Source of the DNA: Gavia stellata
Lineage: Eukaryota; Chordata; Aves; Gaviiformes; Gaviidae
Direction: 5' to 3'
Assembly: GCF_030936135.1 (NCBI RefSeq)
Contig: NC_082637.1
Span: 186,001 to 250,000 of the forward strand
Length of the DNA: 64,000 nucleotides
Positions 1-10,705 of the stretch are shown one piece after another. The number at the start of each line of letters is the position of its first letter. Positions within the stretch are counted from its first letter, which is position 1. The position numbers and the translations under genes are program-made. The notes under the pieces are model-generated. The model was not told the DNA's origin and did not search any database. It worked only from the letters and a program-made list of their open reading frames with translations.

Positions 1-2052
1 AGAGGAGAGCCTCAGACCTGCCCCCCGGGCTGCTGCGTGGAGGCCAGAGGGGCCTCAACACGCCAAGGGGCTTCACGGGTGGCCAAGGGGCAAATGCTGT
101 GACACGCCCCGACTCCAGGGGGTCACGCGGGCCAGGCCGCCAGCAGGCAGAAAGCCGCGGGGCCAGAGGAGGGGGACAGGGACAGGGCCCTCCCCTGCTT
201 ACAGGGTGGGCTTGGGGTCCAGAGAGCTCTATTTCCCCCTCGGGTGCGGAGACGGTGGCTCTCACCCTCCTTACAGGGTTGCCACTCTCTCCGGGCAGCC
301 AAAGGAGCAAGGCGGCAAAAGGCCAACAACAGCAAAAGCAAAGACCGAGCCCTGGTTACAGGGCGGTCGCCCAGCGCAACGCCAGCCAAGGGCACCCCAA
401 AGGTGCCCGCGAGGCTCTTACGTGACCGCGCCCTGCTGACAGGGAGGTCCCTTTGCCCAGAGCGCCTTTCTCGTGCCCCCTCTTCAGCCCGACGCCGCTC
501 CTCTTCTCGCTCACTCTTGCCTCGCCGTTCCACACGACGCCTCTTCTTTCTTCTCCGCCAGCTGCTGCCAAGGAAGGAGGACACAGTTAGGCCTGAGAAG
601 CGCCAACTCCTCCGCCCAAAGGACACAGGGTCCCCTACCCCTGGAGGGAGCTCCTCAAGGCACAAACCCAGCCGCCACCCACCCACCCGCCCGCCCACAG
701 AGCCCCCACCTCCACAACACCCCTCCTACTTCAGCTTGTCTCACCCAAGCGACGCACAGCAGAGAGTCCCAGCCGGTGCTGGAGCTGGCCTCAGAGGCGG
801 GCACCCTGGGCAAATGGAGCTGGGCATGCAAGGCAGCGGCCAAAGAGGCTGCACCCCTGCTTACAGGGAGCTCGAGCCGCTGCCTGGACTGCAAAGCGCC
901 CGGGACTCCAGGGCACTGGCCGGGCCCTGACTTACAGGGCAGCCCTGGTCCCAAAGGCCCACGGAGGCTCCTTCTCTCCGCATTCAGGGGCACCCTGACC
1001 CGCACCCCGCTAACGGGGCGGTCACCCCACACAGGCTGCCAGCTGAGCACAAAGGCTCCCAGACCCAGACCTCGATTACAGGCAGGTCGACACCCAGGGA
1101 GCCAGAGAGCTCGGCCTTCCCCCGCAGCAACAGGAACGAGACTCAACAGCCAGGCAGTGGAGCTTCACGGCCAAAGGCCGGGGGGGCCGGGGCCCCAGCC
1201 CCGAGAACAGGGGGGGCACACGCCCGGCCCCACGCATCCTGGCCCCACGCCTCTGAAAGGCCGGGGCCAGGGGCACCCGCCTGCTTACAGGGGGTCCCTC
1301 CAAGCACGGGGGGCACGCGCAGCCCTGCTTACAGGGCGGTCCCCCTCGGCTCGGCACGCACTCCCAACAAGCCCCACGGAGCCCGAGGCTCCGACCCGCG
1401 CCCGAGTTACGGGCTGGCCATCCTGGCTGCAGCACAACACCACATCTTCAGGAGCCCAGGGAGCGACCTCGACCCCAACCGCGGGGAGGTCGCCCCAGCC
1501 AAAAGCAGCGCCAAAGGCGGGACTGCGCCCTCCGGCACAGCGCTTCCTCAACCTGCACCCTCTAAAGGGCGAGGGAGGGCTCGTTCCTGTAGGCTGGCTG
1601 AAGGAGCCTCCCCGGCCCTGCTTACAGGGAGGTCGGGCTGCTCCTGGGGACAGAGGGCTCCACAGCTCGTGACACACGCCCCGACTCCAGGGGGTCACGC
1701 TGGCAGGTCGCCAGCAGGACAGGCAGCCACGCAGGCAGAGACCCAGGCCCTGACTACAGGCGGGTCGCGTTGCCCGCGCTACGACTAAGCGGCTTCGCTC
1801 CGTCCTTAGAAAGAAGGGGCAAGCCCGCACTCTCCCTCCGCTCGCGGGCTCAGAGGGGACTCCCCGTAGCTGCACAGAGCCCTTCTTTCCCTCCTGGGAA
1901 GTTTAAGCTAAGCTGCAGCGACTTGAACAGGGGCCTAAAGGACAAGCTCACTCACACCAACAAGGACAAGGACACACAGACAGAACTTCCCAGAAGGGAG
2001 CGCGAGCTCTGTGCCGCCAATGGCTGGGGAGCCATCCCTACGGCCAAGCAGG
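1..2052. repeat. macrosatellite unit 1
   Basis: The left end is set arbitrarily by the window edge. Inside it, the box CCCTGCTTACAGGG and its variants recur at 193-206, 265-278, 350-363, 431-444, 855-868, 925-939, 1005-1018, 1280-1291, 1323-1336, 1400-1414 and 1616-1629. A second box of the type CCAAAGGC alternates with them. Typical spacing is 70-81 bp or a multiple of it, so the unit is a higher-order repeat grown from a ~75-80 bp ancestor. Confidence 0.93.
193..206. repeat. hairpin box CCCTGCTTACAGGG (type copy)
   Basis: The arms CCCTG and CAGGG pair perfectly around a CTTA loop. The box is usually followed by a GGTC-like extension. Exact or one-base variants occur about ten times per unit. 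Two diverged copies, at 1005-1018 (CCCCG/CGGGG) and 1400-1414 (GCCCG/CGGGC), keep pairing through changes on both arms. On the plus strand it also looks like a 3' splice site (CTTACAG|G), and on the minus strand like a donor (CCT|GTAAGC). Confidence 0.8.
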
Positions 2053-4104
2053 AGAGGAGAGCCTCAGACCTGCCCCCCGGGCTGCTGCGTGGAGGCCAGA
2101 GGGGCCTCAACACGCCAAGGGGCTTCACGGGTGGCCAAGGGGCAAATGCTGTGACACGCCCCGACTCCAGGGGGTCACGCGGGCCAGGCCGCCAGCAGGC
2201 AGAAAGCCGCGGGGCCAGAGGAGGGGGACAGGGACAGGGCCCTCCCCTGCTTACAGGGTGGGCTTGGGGTCCAGAGAGCTCTATTTCCCCCTCGGGTGCG
2301 GAGACGGTGGCTCTCACCCTCCTTACAGGGTTGCCACTCTCTCCGGGCAGCCAAAGGAGCAAGGCGGCAAAAGGCCAACAACAGCAAAAGCAAAGACCGA
2401 GCCCTGGTTACAGGGCGGTCGCCCAGCGCAACGCCAGCCAAGGGCACCCCAAAGGTGCCCGCGAGGCTCTTACGTGACCGCGCCCTGCTGACAGGGAGGT
2501 CCCTTTGCCCAGAGCGCCTTTCTCGTGCCCCCTCTTCAGCCCGACGCCGCTCCTCTTCTCGCTCACTCTTGCCTCGCCGTTCCACACGACGCCTCTTCTT
2601 TCTTCTCCGCCAGCTGCTGCCAAGGAAGGAGGACACAGTTAGGCCTGAGAAGCGCCAACTCCTCCGCCCAAAGGACACAGGGTCCCCTACCCCTGGAGGG
2701 AGCTCCTCAAGGCACAAACCCAGCCGCCACCCACCCACCCGCCCGCCCACAGAGCCCCCACCTCCACAACACCCCTCCTACTTCAGCTTGTCTCACCCAA
2801 GCGACACACAGCAGAGAGTCCCAGCCGGTGCTGGAGCTGGCCTCAGAGGCGGGCACCCTGGGCAAATGGAGCTGGGCATGCAAGGCAGCGGCCAAAGAGG
2901 CTGCACCCCTGCTTACAGGGAGCTCGAGCCGCTGCCTGGACTGCAAAGCGCCCGGGACTCCAGGGCACTGGCCGGGCCCTGACTTACAGGGCAGCCCTGG
3001 TCCCAAAGGCCCACGGAGGCTCCTTCTCTCCGCATTCAGGGGCACCCTGACCCGCACCCCGCTAACGGGGTGGTCACCCCACACAGGCTGCCAGCTGAGC
3101 ACAAAGGCTCCCAGACCCAGACCTCGATTACAGGCGGGTCGACACCCAGGGAGCCAGAGAGCTCGGCCTTCCCCCGCAGCAACAGGAACGAGACTCAACA
3201 GCCAGGCAGTGGAGCTTCACGGCCAAAGGCCGGGGGGGCCGGGGCCCCAGCCCCGAGAACAGGGGGGGCACACGCCCGGCCCCACGCATCCTGGCCCCAC
3301 GCCTCTGAAAGGCCGGGGCCAGGGGCACCCGCCTGCTTACAGGGGGTCCCTCCAAGCACGGGGGGCACGCGCAGCCCTGCTTACAGGGCGGTCCCCCTCG
3401 GCTCGGCACGCACTCCCAACAAGCCCCACGGAGCCCGAGGCTCCGACCCGCGCCCGAGTTACGGGCTGGCCATCCTGGCTGCAGCACAACACCACATCTT
3501 CAGGAGCCCAGGGAGCGACCTCGACCCCAACCGCGGGGAGGTCGCCCCAGCCAAAAGCAGCGCCAAAGGCGGGACTGCGCCCTCCGGCACAGCGCTTCCT
3601 CAACCTGCACCCTCTAAAGGGCGAGGGAGGGCTCGTTCCTGTAGGCTGGCTGAAGGAGCCTCCCCGGCCCTGCTTACAGGGAGGTCGGGCTGCTCCTGGG
3701 GACAGAGGGCTCCACAGCTCGTGACACACGCCCCGACTCCAGGGGGTCACGCTGGCAGGTCGCCAGCAGGACAGGCAGCCACGCAGGCAGAGACCCAGGC
3801 CCTGACTACAGGCGGGTCGCGTTGCCCGCGCTACGACTAAGCGGCTTCGCTCCGTCCTTAGAAAGAAGGGGCAAGCCCGCACTCTCCCTCCGCTCGCGGG
3901 CTCAGAGGGGACTCCCCGTAGCTGCACAGAGCCCTTCTTTCCCTCCTGGGAAGTTTAAGCTAAGCTGCAGCGACTTGAACAGGGGCCTAAAGGACAAGCT
4001 CACTCACACCAACAAGGACAAGGACACACAGACAGAACTTCCCAGAAGGGAGCGCGAGCTCTGTGCCGCCAATGGCTGGGGAGCCATCCCTACGGCCAAG
4101 CAGG
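2053..4104. repeat. macrosatellite unit 2
   Basis: This is a full copy, 2052 bp, nearly identical to unit 1. One visible change replaces the C of a hairpin-flanking GCGGTC by T near 3071. All hairpin boxes are kept at the same offsets. Confidence 0.95.
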
Positions 4105-6159
4105 AGAGGAGAGCCTCAGACCTGCCCCCCCGGGCTGCTGCGTGGAGGCCAGAGGGGCCTCAACACGCCAAGGGGCTTCACGGGTGGCCAAGGGGCAAAT
4201 GCTGTGACACGCCCCGACTCCAGGGGGTCACGCGGGCCAGGCCGCCAGCAGGCAGAAAGCCGCGGGGCCAGAGGAGGGGGACAGGGACAGGGCCCTCCCC
4301 TGCTTACAGGGTGGGCTTGGGGTCCAGAGAGCTCCATTTCCCCCTCGGGTGCGGAGACGGTGGCTCTCACCCTCCTCTTACAGGGTTGCCACTCTCTCCG
4401 GGCAGCCAAAGGAGCAAGGCGGCAAAAGGCCAACAACAGCAAAAGCAAAGACCGAGCCCTGGTTACAGGGCGGTCGCCCAGCGCAACGCCAGCCAAGGGC
4501 ACCCCAAAGGTGCCCGCGAGGCTCTTACGTGACCGCGCCCTGCTGACAGGGAGGTCCCTTTGCCCAGAGCGCCTTTCTCGTGCCCCCTCTTCAGCCCGAC
4601 GCCGCTCCTCTTCTCGCTCACTCTTGCCTCGCCGTTCCACACGACGCCTCTTCTTTCTTCTCCGCCAGCTGCTGCCAAGGAAGGAGGACACAGTTAGGCC
4701 TGAGAAGCGCCAACTCCTCCGCCCAAAGGACACAGGGTCCCCTACCCCTGGAGGGAGCTCCTCAAGGCACAAACCCAGCCGCCACCCACCCACCCGCCCG
4801 CCCACAGAGCCCCCACCTCCACAACACCCCTCCTACTTCAGCTTGTCTCACCCAAGCGACACACAGCAGAGAGTCCCAGCCGGTGCTGGAGCTGGCCTCA
4901 GAGGCGGGCACCCTGGGCAAATGGAGCTGGGCATGCAAGGCAGCGGCCAAAGAGGCTGCACCCCTGCTTACAGGGAGCTCGAGCCGCTGCCTGGACTGCA
5001 AAGCGCCCGGGACTCCAGGGCACTGGCCGGGCCCTGACTTACAGGGCAGCCCTGGTCCCAAAGGCCCACGGAGGCTCCTTCTCTCCGCATTCAGGGGCAC
5101 CCTGACCCGCACCCCGCTAACGGGGCGGTCACCCCACACAGGCTGCCAGCTGAGCACAAAGGCTCCCAGACCCAGACCCCGATTACAGGCGGGTCGACAC
5201 CCAGGGAGCCAGAGAGCTCGGCCTTCCCCCGCAGCAACAGGAACGAGACTCAACAGCCAGGCAGTGGAGCTTCACGGCCAAAGGCCGGGGGGGCCGGGGC
5301 CCCAGCCCCGAGAACAGGGGGGGCACACGCCCGGCCCCACGCATCCTGGCCCCACGCCTCTGAAAGGCCGGGGCCAGGGGCACCCGCCTGCTTACAGGGG
5401 GTCCCTCCAAGCACGGGGGGCACGCGCAGCCCTGCTTACAGGGCGGTCCCCCTCGGCTCGGCACGCACTCCCAACAAGCCCCACGGAGCCCGAGGCTCCG
5501 ACCCGCGCCCGAGTTACGGGCTGGCCATCCTGGCTGCAGCACAACACCACATCTTCAGGAGCCCAGGGAGCGACCTCGACCCCAACCGCGGGGAGGTCGC
5601 CCCAGCCAAAAGCAGCGCCAAAGGCGGGACTGCGCCCTCCGGCACAGCGCTTCCTCAACCTGCACCCTCTAAAGGGCGAGGGAGGGCTCGTTCCTGTAGG
5701 CTGGCTGAAGGAGCCTCCCCGGCCCTGCTTACAGGGAGGTCGGGCTGCTCCTGGGGACAGAGGGCTCCACAGCTCGTGACACACGCCCCGACTCCAGGGG
5801 GTCACGCTGGCAGGTCGCCAGCAGGACAGGCAGCCACGCAGGCAGAGACCCAGGCCCTGACTACAGGCGGGTCGCGTTGCCCGCGCTACGACTAAGCGGC
5901 TTCGCTCCGTCCTTAGAAAGAAGGGGCAAGCCCGCACTCTCCCTCCGCTCGCGGGCTCAGAGGGGACTCCCCGTAGCTGCACAGAGCCCTTCTTTCCCTC
6001 CTGGGAAGTTTAAGCTAAGCTGCAGCGACTTGAACAGGGGCCTAAAGGACAAGCTCACTCACACCAACAAGGACAAGGACACACAGACAGAACTTCCCAG
6101 AAGGGAGCGCGAGCTCTGTGCCGCCAATGGCTGGGGAGCCATCCCTACCGCCGAGCAGG
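4105..6159. repeat. macrosatellite unit 3
   Basis: This is a full copy, 2055 bp. It has one added C in the C-run near 4130 and an added CT in the pyrimidine tract near 4376, just before a hairpin box. The indels shift reading frames relative to the other units, which argues against a coding function for the unit. Confidence 0.95.
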
Positions 6160-6771
6160 AGAGGAGAGCCTCAGACCTGCCCCCCGGGCTGCTGCGTGGA
6201 GGCCAGAGGGGCCTCAACACGCCAAGGGGCTTCACGGGTGGCCAAGGGGCAAATGCTGTGACACGCCCCGACTCCAGGGGGTCACGCGGGCCATGCCGCC
6301 AGCAGGCAGAAAGCCGCGGGGCCAGAGGAGGGGGACAGGGACAGGGCCCTCCCCTGCTTACAGGGTGGGCTTGGGGTCCAGAGAGCTCCATTTCCCCCTC
6401 GGGTGCGGAGACGGTGGCTCTCACCCTCCTTACAGGGTTGCCACTCTCTCCGGGCAGCCGAAGGAGCAAGGCGGCAAAAGGCCAACAACAGCAAAAGCAA
6501 AGACCGAGCCCTGGTTACAGGGCGGTCGCCCAGCGCAACGCCAGCCAAGGGCACCCCAAAGGTGCCCGCGAGGCTCTTACGTGACCGCGCCCTGCTGACA
6601 GGGAGGTCCCTTTGCCCAGAGCGCCTTTCTCGTGCCCCCTCTTCAGCCCGACGCCGCTCCTCTTCTCGCTCACTTCTTGCCTCGCCGTTCCACACGACGC
6701 CTCTTCTTTCTTCTCCGCCACCTGCTGCCAAGGAAGGAGGACACAGTTAGGCCTGAGAAGCACCAACTCCT
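6160..6771. repeat. macrosatellite unit 4, truncated
   Basis: The first ~612 bp of the unit are present. It is slightly more diverged than the internal units (several substitutions and a one-base insertion near 6675), as expected at the edge of an array. Homology ends after CACCAACTCCT at about 6771. Confidence 0.9.
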
Positions 6772-7279
6772 AACTTCTAAACCTGGAGAAGGACTGACTC
6801 CTGGAGCAGCATTACCTTAAGTCCCTGTTCTGTCTTCAACCTGTATCAACTACAATTTTTGCTTCATGCATCCTCCTCTCCTTTCTTACCCAGCCCCATG
6901 TTCTCTCTCTCCACCCCTCCTGCCCATTCACTGCCAGTAGTCCTTTTGCTGAACTCACCATTAAGTACCAGTTGATCCTTCATCTCCTTTCCTCCAGGAA
7001 GATTATGTCCATGCATTTCTGTTAAACCTGGGCTTCAGAACTCTAAATAATAGAAAATACCATTGCTAAGTTGTTATTTTGAATCAAGTCCTATGCGGAT
7101 GCCTTTTTTTTTTTTATCAAAATCCCTCTCCATGACCCTCTTTTCAGCTGTCCTCCACCTTAGAGCCTAAATAACTACACAAATCATGTAGCATGACCTC
7201 CTAACATCTTCATCCTTCCTCCTACTTTTAGCATCTTGCAACACCATAGCTTCTCCCACAAAAATGCTGCCAATATCTT
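6772..7279. other. pyrimidine-rich non-coding stretch
   Basis: This is unique-looking AT/pyrimidine-rich DNA next to the array. I see no ORF with gene character, no RNA gene and no recognised transposon. The right part may hold still older copies of the adjacent 46 bp repeat. Confidence 0.5.
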
Positions 7280-7925
7280 CCCTAAGGTACCTTATATACT
7301 GCCCTCAAACATGCTCACCCCATCCTAACCATCCTCAATTTTACTCTGATAAATGATGGAGGTCTCTCCTGGTGCCTTCCCTATCATCTCAGTTACCTTA
7401 AACTTGCCCCTCAAAAATACTGTTTCTGTTCCTCTTAAGAAACCTAAGGCTTTCCATTGATAATGCTTACTCCATCCATTTTGAGGTGCCTCAGATTTTC
7501 CATAAAAACTGTCTTTTGTCCCCTTTAAATTACCCCAGCTATTCAGCTTGAAATATCACCTCTATACCCTCTAAGTTATCCCAGATTTTCTGTCAAAAAT
7601 GTACCCTCTGTCTTCTGAGTTACAGCACTTTCCCTCAGAAATGCTCATTTTCCCCCTCTAAATCACCCCAGATTCATCCCTCCAAAAAAGGTCATTTTGT
7701 TTCATCTAAATTACCTCAGGTTTTCTGTCAAAAATGTCACCTCTGTCCCCTCTAACTTACCTCAGCTTTTCCCGCCAATAAGTTCATCCTGTCCCCTATA
7801 GATTATCTCACATTTTACCCTCAAGATGTCCCCTCTCTGACCCTTTTAAGTTACTTCAGCTTCCCCCACCCCCATAAAGCTCACTGTCCCCTCTAAATTA
7901 CCTCAGCTTTTCCCTCAGAAATTGC
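7280..7925. repeat. degenerate 46 bp minisatellite
   Basis: A phrase of the type TCCCCTCTAAATTACCTCAG, followed by TTTTCC and TCAAAAATG, recurs with heavy divergence. Its CTAA core lies at about 7391, 7434, 7479, 7525, 7571, 7615, 7658, 7706, 7752, 7798, 7846 and 7892, a steady step of 43-48 bp. Copies left of about 7380 are doubtful. The drift between copies shows an old array, in contrast to its two neighbours. Confidence 0.8.
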
Positions 7926-8039
7926 ACTGAAACACCGTGCTGTCCCCTGAGGCAGCTGCCCAGCACTCCCTCCCTGTGCAACAGCCCAAAGCCTGCCCCA
8001 CGGCCACTCCAAGACCCATTACCAAACCCTGCACAGCGC

Positions 8040-8300
8040 ACCCCAGCCGCAGGCGCGCATTTCAGCCCGCGTGGCTGCCGTCCCTCTCGCTGAACGGCGG
8101 AGCAGTGAGGCAGCGCGGTTTCAAACCCGGCGCCGTCGGCGCCTGACGAGCCCAAGGCGGCGCGAAAGCGACACGCCCCGCCCCGCCGCTGAGGGAGGGC
8201 AGGCACGCGCGCGGCTGAGGGCGAGAGGCGCCCCCCCTGTGGCGCGCGGGAGCGATGCACCCGCGTAGCCCACGGCGGCACAGCAGCAACACGCCGCCCC
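8040..8300. promoter_or_regulatory. CpG island between two minisatellites
   Basis: This is very CpG-rich DNA with a GC-box-like CGCCCCGCCCCGCC near 8173 and a short GC inverted repeat near 8131 (GGCGCC repeated around GTC). It could be an orphan promoter, but I see no first exon or start codon that I would defend on either strand. Confidence 0.5.
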
Positions 8301-9134
8301 CCCCTCAGGACACTCACAGCCCCCTCAGCGACACGCGGGGCACCCCCCGCCCCTTTGTCACCCTCAGGACACTCACAGCCCCCTCAGCGACACGCGGGGC
8401 ACCTCCCGCCCCTTTGTGACCCTCAGGACACTCACAGCCCCCTCAGCGACATGCGGGGCACCCCCCGCCCCTTTGTGACCCTCAGGACACTCACAGACCC
8501 CTCAGCGACACGCGGGGCACCTCCCGCCCCTTTGTGACCCTCAGGACACTCACAGCCCCCTCAGCGACATGCGGGGCACCCCCCGCCCCTTTGTGACCCT
8601 CAGGACACTCACAGCCCCCTCAGCGACACGCGGGGCACCCCCCGCCCCCCTTTGTCACCCTCAGGACACTCACAGCCCCCTCAGCGACACGCGGGGCACC
8701 CCCCGCCCCTTAGTCACCCTCAGGACACTCACAGTCCCCTCAGCGACACGCGGGGAGCGACACGCGGGGCACCCCCCCGCCCCCCTTTGCCACCCTCAGG
8801 ACACTCACAGCCCCCTCAGCGACACGCGGGGCACCCCCCGCCCCTTTGTGACCCTCAGGACACTCACAGCCCCCTCAGCGACACGCGGGGCACCCCCCGC
8901 CCCTTTGTGACCCTCAGGACACTCACAGCCCCCTCAGCGACACGCGGGGCACCCCCCGCCCCCCTTTGTCACCCTCAGGACACTCACAGCCCCCTCAGCG
9001 ACACGCGGGGCACCCCCCACCCCTTTGTGACCCTCAGGACACTCACAGCCCCCTCAGCGACACGCGGGGCACCCCCCGCCCCCCTTTGTCACCCTCAGGA
9101 CACTCACAGCCCCCTCAGCGACACGCGGGCACCC
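8301..9134. repeat. 59 bp minisatellite, 14 copies
   Basis: The phrase AGGACACTCACAG starts at 8307, 8366, 8425, 8484, 8543, 8602, 8663, 8722, 8798, 8857, 8916, 8977, 9036 and 9097. The period is 59 bp, or 61 bp where the C-run is longer. One copy carries an internal 15 bp duplication near 8750. The other half of each unit is CAGCGACACGCGGGGCAC plus a C-rich run. Copies are almost identical, so the array is young. ORFs across it are compositional. Confidence 0.95.
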
Positions 9135-10095
9135 CATCGGCTCTCCCGCCCAGACCGCTCGCAGCCCACCACCGCTTCTCACCTGAGGCCGGCCCCGCCC
9201 ACCGGCTCTGCCCCCTCCTCCCCGCCTGTCCCCGCTCTGTCCCCCACCGCCACCCCTGCGCGAGCTCTTCCCGCACCTGCATCCTGGCCCCAGCACCTCT
9301 CATCGCCTTTCCACCTGCCCTGCCTAGCTAGACCCGGCCGAGTCCTCTGGCTTGCTCCAGCCAGCCCCCGGCAGTCCACAGGCTACTCCAGAGCTTGGCT
9401 TGACACAAGAGGCCCTCTCATTTCCTTTATTGTTTTTTTTAAACTCCAAATAAGCATTATGTGCTCTGATGTGATTTCCCCCAAGTTCTCACCACATGCG
9501 CCTACTTAAGGTGATTTTTACATAAATACATCCATTTTAATCTTTGCCACATTTGTGCTGCTGTTTTCCCATAACAAACGCTTTGGCAGTATCATTCCTC
9601 TGCCAGTAAGAATTCCAAAGGGAGTATGCTGTCTTTGCACTGGAATGCGTGGTCAGACGGAGCTATCAAAGTTAAGGAAACAAGGCTGGTTTCCTACGCA
9701 TTTTTAAGCATGTATTTTCTAGAACTCTCTGATCTTCCCACCTGCACAGAGGTTCTCATGGCTAGCAGGAAAACGTACATTTTCCTTTAAACAAGGTCCT
9801 GGGTCGGACTGCAACCCTGTGGATAATTCCCCAGGGATCCTACCTGACCGGGCAACTACTGTAGTCATTTTAAGGGGAGGGGAAAACTGCCAGCGACAAA
9901 CACAAGCAACCTCGAGTCAGCAGAGGCACCAGGGCTGAGTGGTCTCTGCCTATAAAACTGACTCGGGACTCTAACACCACAGGGCTAGCTGCTGGCCATA
10001 CCCTTCAGCTTGCTCAGGTAGGTACAGAAGGGAGAACTTAGAGCATAGAGCCAGTGTACTTTGAATACCAGGGTGACATTTGAGTCCCCCTACTC
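9135..10095. other. non-coding flank
   Basis: The first ~290 bp are GC-rich and may be the edge of the CpG-rich segment. From 9420 the DNA is ordinary AT-richer sequence. I see no gene or recognised repeat. Confidence 0.5.
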
Positions 10096-10705
10096 CATCA
10101 TAAAATCGTTTCGGTTGGAAAAGACCATTAAGATCATCACGTCCAACCGTTAACCTAACACTGCTAAGTCCACCACTTAAACCATGTCCCTAAGCACCTC
10201 ATCCACACGTCTTTGAAATACCTCCAGGGATAGTGACTCAACCACCTCCCTGGGCAGCCCATTCCCATGTGTGACAACCCTTTCAGTGAAGAAGTTTTTC
10301 CTAATATCCAATCTGAACCTCCCCTGGTGCAACTTGAGGCCATTTCTTCTTGTCCTAGCACTTGTCACTTGGGAGAAGAGACCAGCACCCACCCCTCTAC
10401 AGCCCCCTTTCAGGTAGTTGTAGAGAGCGATAAGGTCTCCCCTCAGCCTCCTCTTCTCCAGGCTAAACAGCCCCAGCTCCCTCAGCTGCTCCTCCTAAGA
10501 GCTGTGCTCCAGACCTCAAGGCACAGCCTCACCAGTGCCAAGTACAAAGGTACCATCACTTCCCCAGGCCTGCTGGCCACACTGTTTCTGATACAAGCCA
10601 GGATGCCATGCATTGCACGGGGCTGTTGCAACCTCGGCACAGCAGCTTTGATGATCAGGCTGACCGCAATAAGCAACGGGCAGGCCAGGATTATATTGTA
10701 GCCTC
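10096..10705 (-). mobile_element. CR1 LINE fragment, 3' end
   Basis: Read on the minus strand this is the last ~600 bp of a CR1 retrotransposon. Its 3' UTR end lies at 10096-10150 and the C-terminal part of ORF2 lies to the right. Translated pieces match the familiar CR1 tail, including the stretch about two-thirds along that reads like '[12 protein letters not shown]' with changes. Frameshifts and stops are scattered through it, so the copy is dead. The octamer tail is eroded. Confidence 0.9.

Larger units (their letters stand above)
1..6771. repeat. macrosatellite array, ~2052 bp unit, 3.3 copies
   Basis: Direct comparison shows the same ~2.05 kb GC-rich sequence repeated head to tail: units begin at 1, 2053, 4105 and 6160. 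Units 1 and 2 are 2052 bp each and differ at only a few bases (for example near 804, 1019 and 1083). Unit 3 is 2055 bp because of one extra C and a CT insertion. The fourth copy stops at about 6771, where the sequence changes abruptly to AT-richer DNA. The first base of the window is already inside a unit, so the array runs on to the left. The near identity points to recent amplification or ongoing homogenisation. Long ORFs on both strands are a by-product of few stop codons in GC-rich DNA. I do not recognise the family. Confidence 0.95.

Noticed and set aside
473-1672. Long ORFs in the macrosatellite (399, 235, 228, 196, 191 codons, both strands)
   Set aside because: Several frames of both strands are open at once, products are Pro/Gly/Arg/Ser-rich, and unit 3 indels shift frames. 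This is expected in GC-rich DNA.
8301-9134. CRISPR-like direct repeats
   Set aside because: There are no unique spacers; the whole 59-61 bp unit repeats, so it is a minisatellite in a vertebrate genome.
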